From positions 124,001 through 188,000 of the forward strand of contig WHUX01000044.1 of NCBI GenBank assembly GCA_015179025.1: a DNA stretch of 64,000 bases, written 5' to 3'. The notes beneath the pieces are model-generated. The model saw only the letters and a list, made by a program, of their open reading frames with translations, had not been told where the DNA came from and ran no database searches. The stretch is from Terfezia claveryi. Its lineage: Eukaryota; Ascomycota; Pezizomycetes; Pezizales; Pezizaceae. Made by a program: the position numbers and the translations under genes. Positions 25,241 to 35,149 of this stretch are shown here, piece after piece. Each line of letters begins with the position of its first letter. Within the stretch, counting starts at the first letter, position 1.

Positions 25241-27423
25241 TCTCTACTGAGCGACTTAGGCCATCGTCTATAGTTTCATTTTTCTCTCTTCGATTTCTCC
25301 TTCTTCGACCCTCTCGGGTGGCACGTCATACCGTCCCGAGGGACGGTGCATAAGAGTACTGAGTTATATTAAAAAAAAGACCTTATGTCAATATTAATTG
25401 AAAGTATTCAATAACCTTCCACAAGCTGTCGCTTGAGATTGTTCCCGGTATAGCAAGTGACCGTTTACTGACTGAAGGGGTTTCTGAGTCTAGGCATAAA
25501 ACCAATTGGATATCCCAAAGACATAGTGCTTTGCATTTCAATTGTCATGGTCGTCTTTTGTCTATCTAGTCTCTAACGAAGGATGTGTCCGGTTGTATAT
25601 CCAACTCCTGCCGGCCCCTTACCCTTTCATCCCTACAGCATAAATACATGCATATAACATCGGTGAACTGAATGAAGTTGGAAATATAATAAATTCAGGT
25701 TGCATGGAGACCAAGATGGATCCCAATACTTTTAATTACTACAATTACAAATGCTAGTGGCACCTACGTAATATATATCTGCCATTAATGCTGATACCTT
25801 AGCAATAGCGCTCCTAGGCCTCTATGCACAAATTTAAATGAACCAGAACCTGTCCAGAAGACGTTCGGCCCAACTGATTTGGTGAGTGACAGACAGTTCT
25901 AAGAAACCCCCCCCCCAAAAAAAAAGAAAAAAAAGAAAAAAGGAAGAAACGTCAATAACTACTGTAAATAAGAGGGGGATGCCAATATGCATGAACCAAA
26001 CCTCCAGGCCGTGACTGTTAATGAAGTGCAAGGATAGGGTAAAATAGATCAAATTGTCCAACACCCCTATAATCTAAATAATGAAAAAAGGCACTCACAA
26101 TGACTTTGTGGATTTGGCATAAGACAAAATTGGCACACGCGCGAGGACACACATATCGTATTCAGCAACTTCACGAATTCAGCGACACCAAGCTTACTTT
26201 CTACTGTGTTGCACTAGAATATTATCGACGATTTGCAAGTGGACTTCCGTGGGTGTATATATGTACTGTATGCAGTACATACATACATATACATACTCTA
26301 GGGTGAATAGACAATCTCCTGCAAAAAAATGCGCTGCTTGGGGGTCAGACAGCCTGCATACGAGTAATGAATTTTTAAGAAAAAATGTACATATCTGTAC
26401 TCTAAGCGCCTTTGTGCATAGGCAGGTTTTGTATGCAAGTAGCAAATTGCCTGATCCACGCACAGTACTGGTAACAAGCTAACTTCAATCGGTATGTACC
26501 CCAGAAGATTGCGCAATTTGCCCCGATCAACCGAACGCGATCTGTTATAACAAAGCCACAATATGATAATCACGCACGCTCGACGGCCATGGTCCTCCTA
26601 GTTAGTCTGGCTTTGGCCCTCCCTCCTGAAACTTACGTCCTGTAGCAACGTTAACAAAAATTTCATGCAGTACCTAGTGGCTGGCGCGGTAGTTAGGCGC
26701 CCGTGGTCCACCCCTTCTGATTACGTGTGGAGATATCTATGTAAGGTATTGAATCTCGAGCTCCTGCCCGGCACCCCGGCCGACGATTCCTCGTTCCGGC
26801 TTAAGTGGCTGCCGCCGCTTACTTAATTTCTTCTAGTGCGGTTCACCCTAGCCACTTGCCGAACGCGACCTCTAGTGAACCCCCTCTCAACCTTCATCGC
26901 CCGGTACGAAGACCACCATTCTGGCCCCCTCAGCTGCCTTCACTGTAGTCGACAACCCCGGGCAACGGACGGCTTTTGCTAAACCCTGCCATTACGACGC
27001 TTATCCTTGCTCCGTTGTCTGTCAACCTGTCCGATCAGCATCAGGCCCGTGGGCACCATCCCCGGGCGGACATTTTCGCCTGACGTTTCATCACAGGTTT
27101 CCACAGAACAAACATCCGTCACAACCAGACCCCACCAAGCCCAAGAGTACCATCTGGCCTTGTGAGGTTTCACCCGGCCCCACCGATATTTCCGACAATT
27201 ATTCCGGGCCGATAAAAGCTTCAGCCTTTCCTAGTCGTAGTCTCAAGTTTTGGTAAGGTTATTTCGTTGAATTTTTTCGCCCGCGGGCAGCTTGAACCAC
27301 GACGTCAGAGCCATTTTTACTCTTACATCACCCCCATTATGCACTACTTTCTCGTATTATTACCGTCTGGTGAATATATTTAGATGTTAACTAAACATAC
27401 AGGAAGGCCTGGGGGTTAAGGAA
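25241..27423. other. 2.2-kb intergenic region with A-rich tract and a GC-richer leader upstream of the orphan ORF
   Basis: A C8A10-type tract occurs at 25907-25941, possibly another retroelement tail. From about 26680 to 27420 the sequence becomes GC-richer (CCCGGG and GGCCG motifs) with no long ORF on the plus strand; this may be the leader or promoter of the gene at 27424 or an LTR-like remnant. A palindromic GCCCGCGGGC at about 27280-27290 also occurs in the terminal repeats of the 59.3-60.3 kb element. Confidence 0.4.
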
Positions 27424-29628
27424 ATGGCAAGTTCAGGTTCCGCTGCCTCAAGGGCAGCAAATAAGGCGGCTTCATCCACCGATTCGGCCTCCGACTCGGA
27501 ATCTATTAATACAGATACAATTTCTATGCAAGAAAAGGATGGTGAAATCTCCTCAACAGGCCGGGCTACTAACCTACAATTGAGAGGAGAGGGTTTGGAA
27601 ATGTCTAAGGCAGCCGCGAAGGGCTCCGGTCCGCCCCCACCAGGACGGGCGGACAGTGGGTCGCGGTCTACACTTCATCAAAAATCGGCCAAAGCACCTC
27701 GAACCCCGGTCAAAACAGCCCTGCTTTCAGCGTCTTTACCCGCACTACCAACACATACCCCTATTTTCGGCCATTTGAGGGTCATTATCGACAATCGGTA
27801 TCATATTTTCGAAACCCATGAGTGTGACAAAATCTTTAATTGCCCTCTCATTCCCGCTGGTACTCCAAGCGAATCCAGGGACACTGCCACTCGTAATCAT
27901 CGGTCGCGGCATACCATCGCAAAGAATTGGGGAGTTCAGTTGGAGACTTTACTCCGCCGGGCAGATGATAAGATGTCACTTCCTACGAAGTATGCGAAGC
28001 ATCTATTATCGAATTTAGCTTTGTTAAGTCATCGAGTGCAAGATCCAAATCTGGCGTTGGTCTTACTAGCCCGAGCCTACATTGATCATAGAACTCCTGG
28101 AGATACCAGTATGCTACGTGTCCAAGACGTCAAAAACACACTAGAGGCGTTAGATAGAGCTTCTGGGAGAGGCACAGAGACAAGGAGTGGAGCTGGGACT
28201 GGGCAGGGAAACACACAGGCAGGAACACCAGCACCGACTGCTGCTCCGAATACGAGACCCAGAGCTCCGAGGTCTGTCCAGTTTGATACACCAAATCAAA
28301 ATCCAATGCCACCTCCGCCTACCCCACCATCAAAAGGCAAAAGGCCACAACTTCGAAATCATCCTCGAAAAACGCATGGAAATAAAGATACACCAAGTGC
28401 GTCACCATCCCCGGACCTGGAAAAGGAATCGGCTACCCAACCTATGCCAACGCACTCCCGAAACACTCGTGCTGCAGGGGCTAGAGGTGATGGTGATTCA
28501 CGAGGTTCGGGCACATACTTTCTTCCAGCTGATCCGGAGCCGCCCAGGAAGAAAAGGGTTACTGGCGCTTCAAAGGCGAAGTCGGTTAGTGGTGCGGTTG
28601 GCGCGGTTGGTGCGGTTGGTGCGGGTGGTGCGGGTGGTGCGGGTGGTGCGGGTGGTGCGGGTGGTGCGGGTGGTGCGGGTGGTGCGGGTGGTGCGGGTGG
28701 TGCGGGTGGTGCAGGTGTTGTAGGTGGTGTGGGTGGTGCGGGTGGTGCAGGTGTTGTAGGTGGTGTGGTTGGTGTGGGTGGTGCCGGTGTTGCGGGTGTT
28801 TCGTCGGCGCCGCCAGGGGCGACGGGAATGGTAGGAGGGGTAAGGATGTGGAATGGAAAGAGGATTTTTGATCCCGATATTGGTGACATTGCTGCTGCCT
28901 ATTATGGTTGGCAAACGTCACAGTATGATGAAAAGGAGTGCCGGCGACAGATTGAAAAGCGAAGAGAAGAAGATGATGATTGGGAGCTTCAAAGACAAGC
29001 CCGAGCAAGTGAAGCTGTGGAGAATGCAGAGACGAATAATTCTGCCCCACCTTCCAAACCCACACTAAAAGAAGTGGTCGAAAATAGTGCCATTAATATT
29101 AGTGGAATACCGGAGGAAATTATTGCTGCGGGCTCGAGTACTAGTTCGGCCTCGACCTCGATCAAGGATGGTACCGCGGGAGATACCGAGGAGAATACTG
29201 AGTATACTAAGGACCTCAATTCAGCATCCCCTATACTTCCTCATGGGGTCACTTTTTCCGCCAAGAGCCTGGCCGCCCAGAGCCCGGCCGCCCAGAGCCC
29301 GGTTGCCCAACCTCATCCGGAAGCCACCCAACTAGAAGACTTGCCTATGACGGATGTGGCAGCAATATCACAATGCGAGGATCCTGCTGATACAACAAAT
29401 CCAGCAGCTGTGGTAGCCAACGAAACCAAGCCAGTGGAAAGGCCAAGTTCAGTACCCGTAATAGATGCTCACACTTTCCCAACAAAGGCCACCAAGGAAA
29501 GTCCCACGAAACCCATTCCTATGAGCGTGCCTGTTGCACCAATTAGAGGGCCTTTTGCAAGTGTTCTGAGCTTGATGGGGTTTTCATCTTTGCAACAGGA
29601 ATCACCTGTGGCGTCAACCGCCAGCTAA
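27424..29628 (+). CDS. Orphan 734-aa protein with Gly-Gly-Ala minisatellite region
   Basis: This is a single uninterrupted ORF from an ATG in the context AAGGAAATGG. The N-terminal 110 residues are Ser/Ala-rich and probably disordered. Residues ~110-245 look folded: THTPIFGHLRVIIDNRYHIF, HTIAKNWGVQLETLLRRADD and LALLSHRVQDPNLALVLLAR suggest beta then helical structure. Then come Pro/Arg-rich linkers, a Gly/Ala/Val repeat at ~390-460 encoded by a 9-bp minisatellite, a conserved-looking block (MWNGKRIFDPDIGDIAAAYYGWQ) and a disordered C-terminus with AAQSPAAQSP repeats. I do not recognise the family. It could be a lineage-specific gene or a gag/ORF1 of an uncharacterised retroelement, since LINE debris lies 2 kb upstream. 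No zinc knuckle is visible. The intact 2.2-kb frame in a stop-rich region supports real coding. Confidence 0.6.
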   Translation: MASSGSAASRAANKAASSTDSASDSESINTDTISMQEKDGEISSTGRATNLQLRGEGLEMSKAAAKGSGPPPPGRADSGSRSTLHQKSAKAPRTPVKTALLSASLPALPTHTPIFGHLRVIIDNRYHIFETHECDKIFNCPLIPAGTPSESRDTATRNHRSRHTIAKNWGVQLETLLRRADDKMSLPTKYAKHLLSNLALLSHRVQDPNLALVLLARAYIDHRTPGDTSMLRVQDVKNTLEALDRASGRGTETRSGAGTGQGNTQAGTPAPTAAPNTRPRAPRSVQFDTPNQNPMPPPPTPPSKGKRPQLRNHPRKTHGNKDTPSASPSPDLEKESATQPMPTHSRNTRAAGARGDGDSRGSGTYFLPADPEPPRKKRVTGASKAKSVSGAVGAVGAVGAGGAGGAGGAGGAGGAGGAGGAGGAGGAGGAGVVGGVGGAGGAGVVGGVVGVGGAGVAGVSSAPPGATGMVGGVRMWNGKRIFDPDIGDIAAAYYGWQTSQYDEKECRRQIEKRREEDDDWELQRQARASEAVENAETNNSAPPSKPTLKEVVENSAINISGIPEEIIAAGSSTSSASTSIKDGTAGDTEENTEYTKDLNSASPILPHGVTFSAKSLAAQSPAAQSPVAQPHPEATQLEDLPMTDVAAISQCEDPADTTNPAAVVANETKPVERPSSVPVIDAHTFPTKATKESPTKPIPMSVPVAPIRGPFASVLSLMGFSSLQQESPVASTAS
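28591..28800 (+). repeat. 9-bp minisatellite (GGTGCGGGT) coding for Gly-Ala-Gly repeats
   Basis: About 23 tandem 9-bp units, with consensus GGTGCGGGT and variants such as GGTGCGGTT and GGTGTTGTA. The unit length is a multiple of three, so copy-number change keeps the frame of the surrounding ORF. The centre is nearly homogeneous and the edges are degenerate, as expected of an actively expanding and contracting array. Confidence 0.9.
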
Positions 29629-32600
29629 TGTTTCGCCCTGGACCCTCAAATTATAGTCTGGTTGGCCATAAGTATCTTCAGCCTGGGGATTTCCAGAGCA
29701 TAAATAATATATCAAGTTAATTCTTTCAGAAATATTAAAATTTTCCAATTGTGTTATTTTGATTGAGGCTGGTCGCCCTGGTATTATTCGTTCTATTTTT
29801 TTTTTTTCTCTTGCGTGTATTTTCTATTGTTGTCCAACTCGCCTTCGGGCGTTGAATTATGGATTGCGGTAATATTTGGGCCTTTTACTTTTATTTCTTT
29901 AGTATGATGTATTCTAGTGGCATTGAGCGGTTGCTTATTGATTATTGCGGGTTATAAGGAGGGGCGGTAGGGTGCTTGGGCTGGTGTACAATATTCGGGC
30001 GGTTAAAATCAGAGGTACTTGGGTTTATAGAGTGTTTCAGGGGATAATTCTCTTCGTTATCTCCAGATAGTAGTGACCCATAGAAATTATAGGCTGACCC
30101 ACATACTCTGCATACGCAACAAGTGCCCAGCCTGGTCTACACTCGGTAAAGTATTATTGTGTTGCATAGCTGCTAAGCAGAGAAAACATTCACCATATAC
30201 CGGTTAGGGCATCCAGCTTCGTAATTTGGTATCGGGCTTTTTGATCGATGCTCCACACTATGCATGACGGAGTGGCCATCCACATATAGATAGAACATTA
30301 AGCATTCTGGGTATTCAGCTTTTGAGGTCTCACGCTTACAGTACAACCAGAACGATTCAAGCTCGATTCTTGGATCCTGAAATAATCCTGTTGGTCTACT
30401 TATGCTAGTCCAGTTATGGGTATTTTGCTTTTCTCCCAGAACGTGCCAATTAACCAGACTACCCCCAGAACTCAACTTGAGGAGATACCTACCTAGTGAA
30501 ATATGTAGCGTGGTGGAATATCAGTTCAAGGAAGTACTGCATTGCGAAGACGGGAATTTCATCGTTCGTATGCAAACAACTGCATAAATTGTGATACATA
30601 TCACTATCCTATGAAAGGGGCTAACGGGTGTTCAAACTAATATTTGTAATGTCGGTAGCTCCGGGGGCATCCGGCCCCGGTATCAATTACATTATTATCT
30701 CCGTATCCTAACGGTGTCTCATCTTTCAGTTCCTTGTAGGGGTTTGAGTGGCCTGTCATCCCAAGCAGCATTAATTTTACACAAATAGGCCAGGGCGTGA
30801 CAGCTGGTACTTGGATCTTAAAACAAAATGCGCCTCTTGCACACCTTAAGCCCTATGGACCGCTCATTTGAGTATGACTTGGAGTGCTCCTCTACGACAA
30901 CTTGCAGTCTCTGCCTTTGCCTACCAGTATGACTTGGAGTGCCTTCCAGAAAGATGACGGTAATACCTAAACCAATAGATACGCGTTGGTAAAACACTAT
31001 ACAAGTAGATGAATTCCGACTCAACATACATTTCCTCACCAAAACCACGCAGATAGACCGTTTAAATGAGTCTGGGGCTGCGACGCCTGACTGGTGAATA
31101 CAATAGTAAGCCGTCTCAAGATTTTCCATGTTTGTAGATGTCGATCACCTTCGTATCTATATCCGTATCTAATAGGTACTGTATCATTAAAACAAAATAA
31201 TAAGTAAACGAACTCCATTGCAAAGAAAGCAGGAAGACTATTATATAGTTGAATAATTATTCTGGCGCGAGTGTAAGGCCTTCGAGGTATGGTATTACCA
31301 TCTAGCTCAATCGCAGCTTTGTTTAACAATTGCTTTAGTCCTCCCATAGAAGAATGGAATAAAGTAACCTTTGCGCTGATTCAACAATACCTTAATATTA
31401 GCCGATATCATTAAGTTTTCAACTGTAGTTCCAATGTTCATCGGCCAAGTAGTCACAAAAATCATCGACGGTGTTCCATTTTAGCATTCTGCGCCCCCTA
31501 GTAGGTGTGGGTATCTCGCTAGGGTGAATGCGGCAGCTCAGAAATTGAGTAAATCGTCTTGATGTAAACTGAGGGACATCCAATTAGGTGACTGTGCGAA
31601 CAACCCGACTTGGGGTGCTTTCAGTACCTACAAGTTGGAACAAACTGCAAGTAAAAAAATCTTAGGTAGTCAGCTGAGCATGGGTGCAGATAAGATGACG
31701 TAGTACTGATATAGTTCAAGTTGAGTGTCGGTCCCCTGTTGTACAAAACCTTATCGACTATGTATGTAAACAGATCCGTAATCTGTTGTACTGCCCATCT
31801 TAGAGGTTATTCCCGCAGGTTGCGGCTGCATGAAGGATAACATGTCCATGTTCATCAAAGCATTAGCGGAATATTGAGTGCATTCTCCATATCTTTTCAT
31901 ATAATATAGCTCCCACATGATATATATCTTTAGGTTCAGACTCAATACAATCAAGCCCAAAGCCATATTCCATACACTCCTAACTTACTAAAATGCAGAG
32001 ATTGAGATCTGTGGTTGAAAATCCCCTGTTAAGATTCGGTGGATTGCCGGCTGCAGTATATCTATATGGGTCATGTCGGTGCAAGAATACCTCCGAAATG
32101 GCTTCCAGAATCATGGGGGGAGAACACAATTGAAGTACTCAGGGGAAGATGCATTGGTTTTTGTCCGCAATACTTCCGATTGTGAAGCCTGAGAATAGCT
32201 GTCTATTTTCACCAATATCGGCATTACAATACCTGAATTCAAAGGAGCATTATCTACCTATTTCCTACTGTGTAAAACCAACTTAGAATGGACTGTCGGT
32301 TGACACCCCCTCTCCGGCGCCTATGGTTGGAATGTGTGCATCTGATCCCCACTTTCTTTACTCCTCCCCAGTTTTCTTTCATTACCATGTGGGTTGGGAG
32401 ACAGTATGTTTAACATTGGAGAGGATGGTGGAGAATGAGAAGGGCAGTTTATTTTTTCCAAGATACGACTAGGGCTTCACACGTTATTAATTTGAGAGAT
32501 GTAGATCTGAATCAAGGGTTCAAGCAGGGGCACGATTTACATACGTATCCATCCGACATATATGTAACCGCACTTCTTAAAGTCAAGCTCCGCTAGCATA

Positions 32601-32757
32601 TAATCTTACACTCATACATTGGAAAATATACTCTAACCAGCACCATAGCTAGCATATTGACTGACAAAATAACATTGCACCCTCCCTCCAGTGTGTATTC
32701 GTAGTCTAGCTGGCACGACCCTCCTCCAAAGGACTATTCATGCGGCAAGAACGACTA
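29629..32757. other. 3.1-kb intergenic region without supported genes
   Basis: The region lies downstream of the orphan ORF and upstream of the inverted-repeat element. ORFs at 30173-30475, 30818-31129 and 31036-31347 lack family motifs and splice logic. A degenerate copy of the dispersed motif (TAGTCTAGCTGGCACGACCC) lies at 32702-32721, just outside the inverted-repeat element. Confidence 0.4.
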
Positions 32758-34585
32758 CCCTTGCAAGCCTACTAGTGAGCAGCCACCGTCTAGTGCACAC
32801 CCCTGCAAAAACCCCTGCAACAGCGTCTCCAGCCACAACTCATGATATATCAGGAGCCTAGTGATTCTGGCTAAATGCATATCCATAGAAACGAGTACGC
32901 TCTACAATATGGTTATGCTCATATCCCACCAAAATCAAGTGAAGACCCAATATCCCCCCCTTCCAATATGGCCTCCCCGAAGACCTACCCCCACCCCCTC
33001 AACCACCCGTATAGGCCAGGTACCCAGCGGGTGAGCCAATGACGACTAGAAGGTTATTTCCTGGTATCTATATTCATTTCAAAACAGCCTCTAGGGCAGC
33101 AGCCTTGAATATGATGGAATGGTATGCAATCAAAAAAAACCCAAAACGAGCTATTTTAAGAATTTACTAAATTTGCTCTTTCTATGCTATCCTGGACCCT
33201 AACCTTTCCCCTTTCTATAACCACTACTCCGCAGCATTGTCAATTACTATGGAGAGGCCTCCAATAGCTCTAAAAGCTCCAATACCCCCTCTTTGGCCTT
33301 CATGGGTTGCTTGTAATTGGGGGGTTTCTAAGGTTGTTGCAACCCCCTCATTTCAACCATTTGTTCCCCATCATCGATATTTCCCAATATCTAAGTACCC
33401 GCCAGTAGGCGAGCATAGTCTGATTAATCGAGCATTAGTCTAACGTCAGCCTGGTGTGCCTGACCTACTATCTAGCTAGTATCCACTATAGCGTCCTTGT
33501 TCCAACCGGACTATATAGGCAGCGCCCAATCTAGCGTCCAACCTAGTGTCCAGCCTAGTGCCAACCTATATACCGAGCATTTAACTCAGTGCTCTACCAA
33601 CTGTTCTGCGTTGGTCGGGTTCGAGACTACTGCGTTGGTATTGGTAATGCTTTAGCACTCTCGTAGGGGTCTCTAATACTAGTAGCTCTAGAACTCCAAT
33701 ACCCCCCCCCTAATTCTGGGCTCCAATAGCCGCTTTTATCACCTTTCTCGAGGCATTTTTCAAGCTCTGGAGGAGAGTTCGGATCAGGCGGATCTAGGAA
33801 TGAGACTAGATCTAGGAGGGCATAAATAAGGTGTATTTGGTTAATTGGATAATAGCTCTCGGATTTGCTTATTTGGGAGATTAGTACCCCGAATTGAGGC
33901 CATTGTTACCATTTTGCACGCTCCACCTTCAGTGCTTGAGGTAGATGCTAGGCATAGGTCTCCTAGTTGTTATAGGCCTATTTGTGCAATATTTGGTGTA
34001 TAGGTAGAGGGAGTAGCTGTTAGGAGGATAGTTCTTGAAGGGAGGCAGTATTGGAGCTATTGGAGCTTTTAGAGCGATTAGGGACCTCTCCGTAGTGATT
34101 GAGAATGCTGTAGAGGGGCAGGTTGCAGAAGGGGAAGGTGGAGAGTTCAGACTAGCATATATAAAGTAAGTTAGTTAATTCTGAAAATAGTTTATTTTGG
34201 AGCGCTGTTGTAGATTGTATAAATTTTGGTCATATTGGTGGCTGCTGCCCTAGAGGCTGTTATAACATGAATATAGATACCAGAAAATGGCCTTCTAGTC
34301 GTCATAGGCTTACCCGCTGGGTACCTGGCCTATACGAGTGGTTGAGAGGGTGGGGGTGGGTCTTCGGGAAGGTCATGTTGGAAAGGGGAATATTGGGTCT
34401 TCAGTTGATCTTGGTGGGATGTGAGCGTAACCATGTTGTAGAGCGTACTCATTTTCATAGATATGTATTTAGTCAGAATCACTATGCTCATGATATCTCA
34501 CGAGTTGTGGCTGGAGACGCTGTTGCAGGGGGTTTTGCAGGGGTGTGCACTAGACGGTGGCTGCTCACTAGTAGGCTTGCAAGGG
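32758..34585. mobile_element. 1.83-kb foldback-type DNA element with ~0.53-kb inverted arms and TA duplication
   Basis: The left tip CCCTTGCAAGCCTACTAGTG (32758) matches the reverse complement of the right end (34585) perfectly for 53 bases. With mismatches and small gaps, the arms remain alignable to about 33290 on the left and about 34055 on the right. TA lies immediately outside both ends (32756-32757 and 34586-34587). There is no transposase ORF. About 0.76 kb of unrelated interior contains several copies of an AGCTCCAATA-type string and a tRNA-like segment. This architecture fits a non-autonomous Tc1/mariner-type or foldback element. The short ORFs inside the arms (33237-33443, 34267-34608) are by-products. 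Confidence 0.8.
33566..33632. other. tRNA-like segment inside the foldback element
   Basis: The plus strand carries TTAACTCAGTGC followed by CTACCAACTGTTCTGCGTTGG and GGGTTCGAGACT (about 33580-33628), resembling pol III A and B boxes. The minus strand carries AGTTGGTAGAGCAC, typical of a tRNA D-arm. No complete cloverleaf with a matching acceptor stem can be drawn, so this is at best a tRNA-derived (SINE-like) relic. Confidence 0.25.
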
Positions 34586-34587
34586 TA

Positions 34588-35149
34588 CCCATACGGGAAA
34601 TCGATTGATTACGTGGTCCAGCCTGAGATGCATTGATAAGTTGCATGCATATACGAAGAAAAGCAAGTTCGAGTCGCAGTTTATGATATACTTACATACA
34701 AACTTCCTTTGTTGGAGTTAGTTGACTTATCTATCGATTTAGCTACTGTAAAGATTATCACTCGTAGCGATACCGGACATATGTAGGTTGTACATACCTA
34801 AATAGGAAAAGGTTATCGATGTACCGTCTTTTCTCTTTGGTACTTGAATATGACGTAACCGCAATGGACAAATGGTAAGTATACAAGATTTGCACAGTCT
34901 GGTCGTCATATTTACATAATTCTAACTAGTACTGAACCATTCCAGTTCCTGTCCATGCCTTGGATCATCATAATTATGGAGGTTCATAGAGTATATCTTA
35001 AATGTTTCAGTTCCCACAGTTAGTAACTGCGTAGGGTGGGAAGAATAGTCACTAAAGAGTAGGGTGTCTTTTCTATGAAGGCTATATGCGCACTTCTCCT
35101 TTTCTAGCCTTCCGGTATTTACCATCACGACATCAGAATAGCTATAGCA
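34588..35149. other. Spacer upstream of the DUF3074 gene
   Basis: 562 bp between the right end of the foldback element and the DUF3074 ATG, presumably the gene's promoter. The antisense ORF at 34922-35128 has no features. An insertion ending 0.56 kb upstream of the start codon could affect expression. Confidence 0.4.

Noticed and set aside
28359..28914. Antisense ORFs rich in Pro-Thr-His across the minisatellite
   Set aside because: They exist only because the 9-bp repeat is stop-free in all frames; the plus strand ORF is the one that extends beyond it.
30173..30475. 100-aa minus-strand ORF
   Set aside because: No motif, no splice signals, average composition for the intergenic DNA.
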